64,000 bases of DNA from Karstenula rhodostoma CBS 690.94 (Eukaryota > Ascomycota > Dothideomycetes > Pleosporales > Didymosphaeriaceae): contig MU001496.1 in the NCBI GenBank assembly GCA_010093485.1, positions 586,685 to 650,684 on the forward strand, read 5' to 3'. A program made the translations under genes and the position numbers. A model generated the notes under the pieces. It had not been told where the DNA came from. It did no database searches and was given only the letters and a program-made list of their open reading frames with translations. Below, in pieces: positions 53,844 through 64,000 of the stretch. Numbering within the stretch: the stretch's first letter is position 1; every line of letters begins with the position of its first letter.

Positions 53844-56510
53844 CTAGTTGGAGTTGTCCAATGGGTTCCCGTTTGTCGATACATCGTGTGTCCGGACTTG
53901 TGCCGGCGATGACTTCTTCGTAGGTGGACTGAGATTTTGAGGAGGAACGGTTGGCGATAACGACTTGATCGGCGGGAATACGTGGGTCTCTGACATCTCA
54001 TGACTCGATGGTGCACGAGCACCGTCATGCTTTAACGGCGCGGGGATTGGATCTGGCAGTATTTGTGCGGGCATCTGACTTGGGGATGGCGCGATGAATG
54101 ACACGGGAGCTGGCGCCGGCGACGATAAGTGACGAAGCGGTGGCGGCGGCGAGCTATGCTTAGTAGGAGACATAGCCGAAGCTTGGACATTGCTCGGAGG
54201 AAAGGAAGAGTGAGGGCTGTTCGTAAAGTTGTAGCCGTTCGGTACGCCATTTGCTGGACGAGGTGAAGAATGTTTTACAGGAGACCCAAATGACGTGGTA
54301 CCGGCAGCAGACGTGGGTCGACTGAAGCTGCTGTTGTATGTGGGGTGAAAGTTCGATTGAAAGGGGTTCGTGGTGTTGAACGGACTCCCATTCTGGCGTG
54401 ACCCCGGCGTGGTATTGTTGAAGGAGTTGATGGCATGGGGCGAAAATCTGGGTGGTGATGAACCGGGAAAGCCGTTGACGCCGCCGTGTACACTGGGTTG
54501 TCGGGGACGAGTCGGTGAACTGCTGCCAGCAGGTATCAAAGGCGAGCCGTATGCTGCCTCTGATCGCTGGATGCCTGGAGGACCAAGAGCTTGCCCTCGA
54601 GGCGAGAGACTGGGACCGTTCAGTAGAGAAGGACCGGGGTGAAACGGCCGTTCAGGAGATTGCGGTATTGGATGAGTCGGTGCTTGGACGGCGTTGGGCT
54701 GCTGAGCGGGTTCCTTTGGCACAGTGCCATTCGTCTGCGAGGTACGTTGCTCGTTGGGCGAGGCGGATGTTAGTCTGAGTTTCAAAGCAAGCTTGGGCTC
54801 CTTCGCGGCTTGCTGTTTTCGCGTGCATGAAGCGCATAGGAACTTGAAGTCCTCTGCCTCTGCCCGCTTCGCAGATATGCCGTGACAGGCCGAGTGTTGC
54901 CACACGCCACATCCATCTTTCTCGTCGCACTGGATCTGGGGCTTGCCGTCGTCGATGCACTCTCCGTTCAGCCCGCACTTCTCACAATCGAAAAGCCAGT
55001 ACTCTTTCTCTTTAAGCTTCTCCAGATCCCTTTTGGCCTTTTTCATCTGTGCTGTTAGATGGCGCTCGGACAGCCTGGCCTCCTCGGAAGCCAGCTTCTT
55101 CTCGTCTTCTTCCAATTTGCGGAGATTCTCCTCCTGTAGGATTTTTTGAGCCTCGCGCTCGCGGATGCGTTGCTCTCGTGTTTGCCTACGAGACTCATGT
55201 GCCTGCGTCATCTCAGTTGAAGCGCCATTCGTTGGTTCTCCGGTACTTACCTCCTCCATCTGGCGCTGCTTATTGTGCTCCGCCTTTGCCATGGCAATCT
55301 CCTCTTGTCGCTTTCGCGCTGCCTCGTCGGCCTCCTCAATCTCCCGTTGCTTGTCCATTTTCGCGGAGATTCTTGACGAACGTTTGGCGGTAGCAAGCTT
55401 TTGGAGGGTCTCAAGCTCCCTCATCTTCTTGGCTTCCTTTCTGGCCTGGGCTTCTGCCACCTTGGCAAGCTCCGGTATGATGTCCGCCTCTATGTCCTTG
55501 TACAATTGCTTCTCGTCGGGGTGACGACTTTTGCGGATGCTGGTCAGGTAGTCCTGATAGTCTTCGTATGTAATGCAGACACACTCCCATTGCATGCCGC
55601 CGAAGCCATCGTCCTCAAGTTCTGCGTCGTTCCCAACCTCGGTTACCTCGTCCGCCTCTTCCGGCTCCTCGGGTTCTGGCGTGGAGGTCTTCCTCCTCTT
55701 GGAACTCCGCGACGAGCGCGATTTGCGTGCTTTGGCTTTCGACTTGGCTTTTTGAGGCGGCGGTGGAGGAGGCGGGTCGGTCCGGCGATACATGCGCATG
55801 TCGTCGAGCACGAAGAGAGTGCGACCTTTTGAATCGTAACCGAACGGATTGAAGCGCTATTGCTGTCAGTCAGCTGTGCGTGATGCTAGCGCAAGCAGCG
55901 AGGCTTACCCAATCTATCTGCTCCGACTCGGTCGGATTGAGCCGTTCCCTGATGGTGTTTGGGTTATTCAGCGTCCAGACGGACAGTTGTTGAAGCACTC
56001 TGATCTTAGTGAAGACGTCCAAGTCATCAAACTTGTTGGGAACCTCGTCGGTGCCGAAAGGGTTACGTGCCGGGGCTTTTGCCACGAACTGGCGTCGCGT
56101 GTATTCATCGAAAATCTCGGGTCTGTACATGTGTCAACGTCCGACTAGACCAGTGGGAGGAAGTGAGCGTACGTGAGGCCTTTGTGCGACGAGACGTGCT
56201 TGAGGAGAGCAAGACCGATAGCGGCCAGCATCAGCGAGGGTTGAGGCATGAGGCATTCCGTCTCCAGTTCCTGCGCAATTGTCAGCATGCATTGCGCGAT
56301 GTAAGTTTGGTGTGCTCTGCGAGCGCGCCGGGCGCAAACGCGTACCTCGATCCCAAAGTCCTCGTCGATCTTGAGAGCCCCTTTGAACAGGAAGATGTAC
56401 TGCGCCAGGTTGGCGAACTGCCACATGTTGCGTAGTTTCTGCAGCGTGGTCGGCTCCTCGACGGGCGCCTCCGTCTCCATCTCGTCCCGACCGCGCTTTC
56501 TCGCGACCAT
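53844..56510 (-). CDS. DDT-PHD chromatin protein (ISWI-accessory type)
   Basis: The gene model is complement(join(53844..55856,55909..56122,56173..56270,56346..56510)), 829 aa. The N-terminal DDT domain spans LQKLRNMWQFANLAQYIFLF to MLAAIGLALLKHVSSHKGL. A WHIM-like segment follows (VPNKFDDLDVFTKIRVLQQL, then RERLNPTESEQIDWRFNPFG). A Lys/Glu-rich coiled coil occupies about residues 270-450. It precedes a PHD finger with FDCEKCGLNGECIDDG, CDEKDGCGVWQHSACHGI and FLCASC. The last 300 residues are Pro/Ser/Asn-rich. This order fits nuclear subunits of ISWI-type remodellers that read histone tails. The first intron (56271-56345) is 75 nt with no stop, so retention would add 25 residues in frame. Confidence 0.85.
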
Positions 56511-57770
56511 TTTCGCGGTGCGAGCCAGGCGGCGACGCGTTTCGCAGGGCAGGCGATTCGAGCGGTGGGCGTCGATTGGGGACTGGCGTGTGCGGGTTGT
56601 AGCGCGGCGCGTGCAAAGTAGGAATATGGCGAGCGAGTGGGCTCTGGTGGGCGGTTTGTGTTAATGGACCACAGGTGACGGCCAGGAACGTGAGGATGAT
56701 TGCACTTTCCCGCGGCGACGACGGCGCTAATCCGCTTACGGCCGCGGCGCATCATCGAGCGTGGACCGTGGGCAGCCTCGTTTTAGCCTCAAGGTTAAGA
56801 TACAATTACCTTCAAGTCGAGGTTTGAGGCCTATCCGGCCAGCCTTTTGCCTGGAGTGCCAGATTCGGTGCAGACGATGCAGCCTGCGCCTCTGGAAGAA
56901 CGAAGGGATTGAAGACGAGGTTCGGCTGCCAGGGCTAACCATGCGTTTGCAAGTGTGCTGCACAACCATGATCTGACGCTGCAAGCTGCAATCCATCGGG
57001 TTCCCTACTAACACGTCGGCACTGCATTCGCGATTCCCCCATGTCCCAAGCTTGTTGCATGCCGTGTGCACGTGACGGCAATCTGGAATCTGGCCGGGGA
57101 GTGCTGCCAGCAGATGGCATGTGTGCTCGATGCATGTAGGAGGCTGGAGAAGCGAAGCAAATAGCCGACTCGCTCGTTCTGGGGGTGGTTACTGTGTAGT
57201 TCGGATAGAGAGCAGCCTTGAACACGACGTGCAGCAAGACTACTCTGTGTACAGTAGTCGATAATGGGCCAGCTCGTGACACGGTGTGTTGCGAACCCGA
57301 CCTGGAGATGGAGTCCAGCATGCAGTCTCTACGATTACAGCAGGACGGAGAGAAAGCTGCCAGGCACAGGTCGCACTGCTGCGGTAGCTAAAAATACGCG
57401 TGTGGATGCCGAGACGGTTATCTGCAGGTGTTAGGGTCTGGGTTGAAGGGCCAGGATCGGGGCTGCGCGTCCAGCCGTTGGTGCCGTGTCTACCTGGTAC
57501 TAGACAGCATCGACCTCAGGGCTGACTGACAGCTCGTAACTTTTCCTGCGCCTACACCGTGACCGCATCCCTATTCCTTGCCGCGCCTCCCGTGCACCGC
57601 TGCCTCTACCGTGCCGTCGCCCCGTACACTCGCTTTCCACCGCGCTGCCAGACCCCTCCTCCTCCTCCGTCCTGCGCCCGCGATCCCTAATGTTGCCTCG
57701 CCGCACCGCATAGCTGAAGCAGCGCGACTCGATGTAGATTGAGCACCACGCACGAGCACCACCCGCTCCA
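56511..57770. promoter_or_regulatory. Divergent region of the DDT-PHD and calcium channel genes
   Basis: About 1.26 kb. The final 250 bases before the channel start are C-rich and code only shadow frames. No RNA gene or repeat was found. Confidence 0.4.
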
Positions 57771-60700
57771 ATGTCCTCCCCCGACACTCCCAACACCCAC
57801 CGCCGGAGCCAGACACAACAGTCAATACCCTTGCGCGACCTCCACCGCCCGCCGGACGAGCACCATGGAGAGCCGCAGCAGGGGCCGCAGCAGCATCGCA
57901 GGACCCTGAGCGACCGCGGACGGCAGCTGCTCAGACACTCTGGATCGCTGGCTTCGGGACAGCCCTGGAACTCGCAGTACGCACCCATCGCCGAGACGTC
58001 GCCCAGCCCAACCCGCGCCCGCACCCGCGGACGCCCCCAGGTCGACACCGCAGCCGGCGCATCGCGACGCCCGCCACCTGTCAACGAGGATGGCGACTAC
58101 TCGCCCGTGGACATCGGCGCGTTCCAAGCTGCCATCGGCTTCTCAGGGCTGGCCTTCCAAGGCGAGACATCCCCGCCTCTGGGCCCTCCTGCGACGTCCT
58201 CACGGCCATACCCCCAATACGGCAGCGACCCTTATCTGAGCAGGAGCACCTCGGAGGATAACAGCTTCTTTGCTGCATCCTCCTACGACGACCGGGACAC
58301 GGCACACTTGACTGATGCGCGCAATCTCCAGCCTGTAGCCGGTGTCGCAGCATCCCTTCCCACCACACCAGGCAACCGTGCCAGCTTCCAGAGCGTGCGA
58401 TTCCTCACACCGGGCGGATCCACCACGGGCCCAGGCCTGGGGCACGATCTCGAGCAGCATTCGCCGGGTGGCCTCCGGACGTCGACCGGTCGGAAGCGGT
58501 CGCTCTCCCCCGGCAGCATTGAGTCGCCGCTGCACCGCGCAGGGACCATAATGCGGAACATGTCCCAGCGTGTCGTCAACATCAGTAACGAACCTGAGAT
58601 TGCCGAGCGGACTATGCGCAGGAAGTCGTCAGTGCGCCCCCCTCAAGATCGCCTCCAGGAGCCGCCTTCGTTTCCAGCACTGCCAACATACCTTCATGAC
58701 GGTCCTTCTTCTCCGCTCGCCTCCCCAATCGAAAAGCCACCCTCGCCAATCGAGTCTGCAAAACGCAGCGCCCAGTGGCAACACCCGTCAAATCCTTTCC
58801 GTGGGAGGTCACTGGGCATCTTTGGCCCGGACAACAAGCTGCGCTTAAAGCTCAGTGACCTCTTAGTCCACCCTGTTACCGAACCATTGCTCCTCCTGCT
58901 AATCATCGTTCAAACTGTGCTGCTTGCCGTGGATGCAAGCAAAGACGTATACATCTACCCTAGGTCCAAAGAATGGGGATCCAACGATATTGATTATGCA
59001 ATACTGGGGCTGTTCGTTGTCTACACTGTCGAGACCATCGTTCGAATCATTGTGTCAGGCTTCATCATCAACGCTCCTGAATACAGTACCATCAACAGGC
59101 AGGTCAGTTTTAGACAGGCCGTTCTTGGAAACGCACGCAAGCTGTTCGGGCCTCAGCGACAGCCGTCGATCAAGCGTGCCGAAACTAGCATCGAGCATAT
59201 TCCCTCCATCTTCCGAACCTTCACAACCGCTCAAGTCAATCCATCCATTGGCCCTGGAAACTCGAGAGAGAAGCAACGCGCCCGACTCGCGTACCGGGCG
59301 TATCTCCGTCACTCTTTCAACAGGACCGATTTCGTAGCTGTCGTCTCATTTTGGATTTCGTTTGTTCTTGGCCTCACTGGCGTCGAACATGACAGACACA
59401 TATACATCTTTAAGATGTTAAGTTGCTTGCGCATTATCCGGCTGCTCAACTTGACGAGTGGTACCGCAGTCATCCTGCGGAGTTTGAAGAAAGCGGCGCC
59501 TTTGCTTGTGAATGTTGCCTTCCTGATCAGCTTTTTCTGGCTCCTCTTTGCCATTGTGGGTGTCCAGAGCTTCAAATCGAGCTTCAGGAGACATTGTGTC
59601 TGGATCGATCCTCAAGGCCTGAGCAATTTCACGAACGAAGGGCAGTTCTGCGGTGGCCATCTCGAAAACGTACCCGGTTTTCATCCTCAACCTTATATTC
59701 CAGCCCCGGGAATGCCAGAGGGGACCGTCAAAGGATTCCTTTGCCCGAAAGGATCGCTGTGCATAGAAGGTACAAACCCTTACAACGGCACTCAGAGTTT
59801 CGACAACATTCTGCAATCCCTGCAACTAGTCTTCGTAATCATGACCTCGAATACGTACTCCGACTTGCTTTTTACCATCGCCGATAGCGATTATCTCATA
59901 GGCGCGCTGTTCTTCGCTGGTGCAATCCTCATTCTGAATCTCTGGCTTATATCGTTGCTCATCGCGGTCATCACATCATCGTTCCAGATCATACGTGAAG
60001 AGAGCAAAACAAGTGCTTTCACTGGAGAACAGATAGAAGAGGAAGATCACGACAATCTCCCAAAAGAACGCGTAAGCAACCTGAAAAAGCTCTATGAGAG
60101 GACTTCCTGGGTTTGGATCCTGATAATCTCTTATGAAATCATCGCCCAGGCCTTGAGAAGCGCAAACATGTCGCCTTCACGCGCCAGGTTTATAGATAGG
60201 TCGGAGATTGGAGTCACTTTCTTGTTACTGCTTGAGATCATCATTCGGTTCATCGTTGATTGGAGACACTTCTTCAAGAGCAAGCAGAACATTACAGATC
60301 TGCTCATCGCAATCATCACAGCAGTAATACAAATTCCAGCAATCAAAGAGTCCCATGGCGGACGGGCATACGCCTGGCTCTCCATCTTCCAGATCATCCG
60401 AATCTATCGAGTCGTCTTGGCCGTACCGATGACGCGTGAGCTTATTGTAAGTTACATTTCTCCTCGTCTTCGTCGACTACTAACCTCGATAGATGATCGT
60501 CCTTGGCAATGTTGGCGGTCTGCTCAACCTGATCCTGTTCGTGTTCCTACTGACGTTCCTCGCGTCTATTTTTGCGGCACAGCTCTTTCGTGGGGAGATT
60601 CCGGCCGACCAAGATGGGGAGACCCTTGTGATATCCTTCTTCACGATATATAACTCTTTCCTCGGGATGTACCAAATACTCTCCAGTGAAAATTGGACTA

Positions 60701-63700
60701 CTATAATGTACAGCGTCACCACTTCCACGGTAACATGGGGATCTTCATGGATCGGAGCCACGTTCTGTATCATCTGGTTCATCTTTGCAAACTGTACGTT
60801 GCCCCGCCGTCGGTTACAACTGCGCTGACCAGGAGAACAGTCATCGTCTTGAACATGTTCATTGCTGTCATTCAGGAAAACTTCGACGTCTCTGAAGACG
60901 AGAAGCGCCTGCAGCAGGTCAAGGCGTTTCTGCAAAACAAGGAGCAGGGGTTCACTTCATCTGATGGGTACGTCACTTATTGCTATGCAGGATTCAGGCT
61001 AAATTATGCAGGAACCTGTCGCTCTCCTCCATCTTCAAGTTGGGCCAAGCTAGCCGGAAAGATCCGTTGGACTACGGATCCGCTGCTACAGAGATGCTTC
61101 TTAAGGATGCTGTAGTTCGGGACTTTCTCGATGACCGGGACGATAGTCCACACGAAGATGAACCGCAGCCCGGTATTCGATCGGCACCAACGATCATCGG
61201 ATCGGGGATCGTGTCGACATTCTGGCAGCGTGTCCAGCGGCGAATCAGCAACCGAGAGCCGAACCCATTCTACGCCCCTCTCGACTTTGGACGTGCTTAC
61301 GAAGATCTCGATCCCAGGAGGATGGCAAAAGAGGTAGTCGATGCGACAGAAAAGAGGAAGAAGGCACAACGCGACTATCTCCGGAAACATCCGAACTACA
61401 ACGTCTCCCTTTTCATGTTCAGGCCCTACAACCCGGTCCGCAGATTCTGCCAAAAGATTGTGGGCCCAGGTCGTGGCAAAGATCGTATGGAAGGTGTTAC
61501 CCCATCGGTGCCCATCTGGTACACGTTCTCTGCTTTCATCTATGCCGCTATCATTGCAATGGTTCTTCTCGCCTGCGTAACGACACCTTTGTATCAGAGG
61601 GAGTATTTCAAAACTCACGAATTCAGCGTCCGCAATTGGTTCGTGTGGACAGATCTAGGCTTTGCTGTCTTGTTCACTGCGGAAGCATTGATCAAGGTCA
61701 TTGCGGACGGCTTCCTGTTTACGCCCAACGCATATTTCCGAGGCTCTTGGGGGTTTATTGATGGTGTAGTGCTCACCACGCTTTGGATCAACGTAAGCAC
61801 TTCGTTGCTCAACGAGGGCCAGATTACTCGCACCGTAGGCGCTTTCAAGGCCCTACGTGCTCTACGTCTCCTCAACGTCAGTGATAGCGCACGGAATCAT
61901 TTCCATTCCCTTATTGTCCGCGGCTGGTGGAAACTGATTTCGGTACGATTTCCAACCATCTTCGTATCGCATTGCTAACATTTTTAGGCCGCTTTCGTCT
62001 CTCTGAGCTTGCTCATCCCCTTTGCCATTTACGGGCTGAACCTCTTCGTAGGACGTATGCAATCGTGCAATGACGACGGCTCGGGTATCTTTGATTTGCA
62101 TGACTGCGTCAATGAGTACGACAGCAATCCTTACAACGACGAGTGGAACGTCCTTGCCCCACGCCGGGCGTCTAACCCGCCCTACGATTTCGATAACTTC
62201 GGCAACTCGCTCTTCATCCTCTTCCAAATCGTGTCGCAAGAAGGATGGATCGACGTCATGTGGGCATCTGAACAGATTACCGGCGTATTCACCCAGCCAT
62301 CGCCATTCGCTTCTCAAGGCAACGCTGTCTACTTCGTCATATTCAACTTGCTCGGCGCCGTCTTCGTGCTGACCCTCTTTGTATCTGTCTTCATGCGCAA
62401 TTATACAGAACAGACTGGAGTTGCTTTCCTCACCACAGACCAGCGATCGTGGCTTGAGCTGAGGAAACTGCTACGTCAAGTTTCGCCTTCGAAGCGACCT
62501 TCCTCAACAAAGGTGCGAGAGACATGGGAAGAGTGGTGCTACCGGCGTGCTGTCCGCAAGACTGGCGGTTGGCAACGGTTCATAACAGGGCTGTTGCTTG
62601 CTCACCTGGTCCTTCTTTGCCTAGAGTGGTACCCCAATCATGGCGTATGGGAACAAGTACGCGACTATATCTTCCTCCTGTTCACAATCGTGTTCATCGC
62701 CAACGTGGTCATTCGGATCATTGGTCTATCCTGGCATCGGTTCCGCAAAAGCTCTTGGGATGTGTTTTCGATCTTCGCAGTATCTGGAACTTTTGTCACT
62801 TCGATCCTTCGGTTGACTAATAGCAGCGAACGAGTCTTCGCTCAACTCCATAAGCTGGGGTTGGTGTCGATTGCTCTACTTCTCATACCCAGGAACAACC
62901 AACTGGATCAACTCTTCAAGACGGCCGCGGCAAGTTTGGCATCCATCATGAACCTCCTGGCCACTTGGTTCGTACTCTTCTTGGTATACGCTATCGCTCT
63001 CACCCAGACCTTCGGACTGACGCGGTTTGGCGAGAACGAGACAGGGAACATCAACTTTCGAAGCGTTCCAAAAGCCCTCATTCTCCTCTTCCGGACCAGC
63101 ACTGGTGAGGGCTGGAATGAGCTGATGGAAGACTTCGCGGCGATCGATCACCCCTACTGCACCGAAGGAGAGAGATACTTTGAAAGCGATTGCGGCAGCC
63201 CAGAATGGGCACGTGCTCTGTTCGTTACCTGGAACATCCTGAGCATGTACATCTTCGTCAATCTTTTCGTGTCTTTGATATACGAAAGTTTCAGCTACGT
63301 GTATCAGCGAAGCAGTGGACTGTCGGTCATCAGCCGAGAAGAGATTCGTCGCTTCAAGCAGGCCTGGGCCGAGTTCGACCCTAACGGCACCGGTTTCATT
63401 TCCAAAGACGCGTTCCCTCGGTTGCTGGGAGAGCTCTCCGGCATCTTCGAAATGCGGATCTACGACGGCGACTTCACCGTAGGTAGTCTGATCGAAGAGT
63501 GCAGCACAAACTCCAGGAGAAACTCAGGGCTACCCGTCCAAGGCCAGAAGGAGCCTGTCACTATCGACATCAAGAAACTCAACCGACGGTTGGCTGAGCT
63601 TCCCATTGCCGAGATCCGACGTCGGCGACAGCGCATGAACACCTTTTACGAGGAAGTAATAGTATCGAGTGATCATGACCGAGGCATCCAATTCACTTCA

Positions 63701-64000
63701 CTACTTATGATCTTGGCTCATCACAAGGTTATTAATGATAATAAGAGCTTAAGGTAAGGATCCGGAGGCCCTCAAGTACACACGTTGCTAATACATGATC
63801 TCAGATTAGAGGAATTCCTCCGACGCCGAGCACGCCTACAACGAGTGGAAGAGGCTGTGCGGCGAAATGTCGTTATTGGATTTTTCGACACTCTCTACTG
63901 GGCACGGAGATTCCGTCGCGCACAGCAGCAGAAGGAGCACGGCCGTATGACTGCTGTACCCCAGTTCAGAGTACCCGAGATCTTCATCGACGATGAAGAT
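57771..64000 (+). CDS. CCH1: Voltage-gated calcium channel alpha subunit Cch1, 3' end beyond window
   Basis: The gene model is join(57771..60446,60493..60793,60841..60967,61012..61942,61988..63753,63805..>64000), 1999 codons in view. A disordered N-terminus of about 355 residues precedes four homologous six-helix domains starting near 359, 776, 1197 and 1537. Pore loops are VIMTSNTYSDLLF (I, about 690), LSSENWTTIMY (II, about 956), IVSQEGWIDVMW (III, about 1428) and STGEGWNELMEDF (IV, about 1716). The selectivity positions are thus Asn-Glu-Glu-Glu. An EF-hand-like segment (AEFDPNGTGFISKDAF) follows domain IV near 1800. With Mid1, Cch1 forms the high-affinity calcium influx system of the plasma membrane, acting in stress, mating and hyphal growth. 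Voltage-sensor helices carry fewer Arg than animal channels. The last exon is still open at 64000. Confidence 0.93.

Noticed and set aside
57500..58084. 194-codon antisense frame at the 5' end of the channel gene
   Set aside because: Arg/Gly-rich shadow of the GC-rich disordered N-terminus of Cch1.
1..64000. CRISPR arrays, bacterial operons, LTR retrotransposons or secondary-metabolite core genes
   Set aside because: No regularly spaced direct repeats, ribosome-binding-site-led operons, LTR pairs, or PKS/NRPS modules were seen.

Overview
The window is nuclear DNA of a filamentous ascomycete, most likely a Dothideomycete (Pleosporales-like). The reasons are compact genes with many 43-75 nt GT-AG introns, pezizomycete families (HET-domain protein, AA11 chitin LPMO, Zn2Cys6 regulator, Snf5/Sfh1 with a C-terminal GATA-like finger, Cch1 channel) and several small secreted proteins. 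Genes lie on both strands with 0.3-1.5 kb spacers. There are no operons, no CRISPR and no viral or plasmid backbone. Splice models were built by hand from reading frame, splice sites and family motifs.

Layout. 0-5 kb holds effector-like and signalling genes: a secreted deaminase-like protein running off the left edge, a secreted Lys-rich Cys-repeat protein and a variant protein kinase. 5.9-13.2 kb is mostly housekeeping: Urc4 (uracil catabolism), an Swt21/TCAB1-like WD40 protein, a mitochondrial SAM carrier and an RNase H-domain protein with acidic SUMO-interaction-like ends. 14.2-18.5 kb has a small secreted protein, an I78 protease inhibitor and a tRNA-Leu(AAG) gene. 18.5-28.2 kb has a class 1A-like dihydroorotate dehydrogenase divergent from a Zn2Cys6 regulator, a membrane protein, a HET protein, a dimeric-barrel protein and a GNAT. 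28.3-36.4 kb has an MFS fragment, an 8-exon nucleoside hydrolase, Erv29/SURF4, a secreted protein of unknown type and an ER-type Lys-rich protein. 37.8-53 kb has a polyQ protein, Snf5/Sfh1, an AA11 LPMO, a degenerate repeat cluster, an epoxide hydrolase, a coiled-coil protein and a GMC oxidoreductase. 53.8-64 kb has a DDT-PHD chromatin protein and most of the Cch1 calcium channel, which runs off the right edge.

What stands out. (1) The tRNA-Leu(AAG) gene has a normal anticodon-loop intron and also a 50-bp insert in its D-loop with spliceosomal-type GTAAGT, TACTAAT and AG signals. (2) A 93-100 bp TA-flanked inverted-repeat element (MITE) occurs three times, and two copies sit inside introns of otherwise normal size. 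(3) The Zn2Cys6 regulator needs a 4-nt microexon to build its first zinc-binding CxxC. (4) There are several candidate effectors, including a secreted protein with a deaminase-like metal-site signature.

Three genes act in pyrimidine or nucleoside metabolism (Urc4, dihydroorotate dehydrogenase, nucleoside hydrolase), but they are dispersed and nothing shows that they form a cluster. All functional names come from motif recognition by eye; no database search was run.
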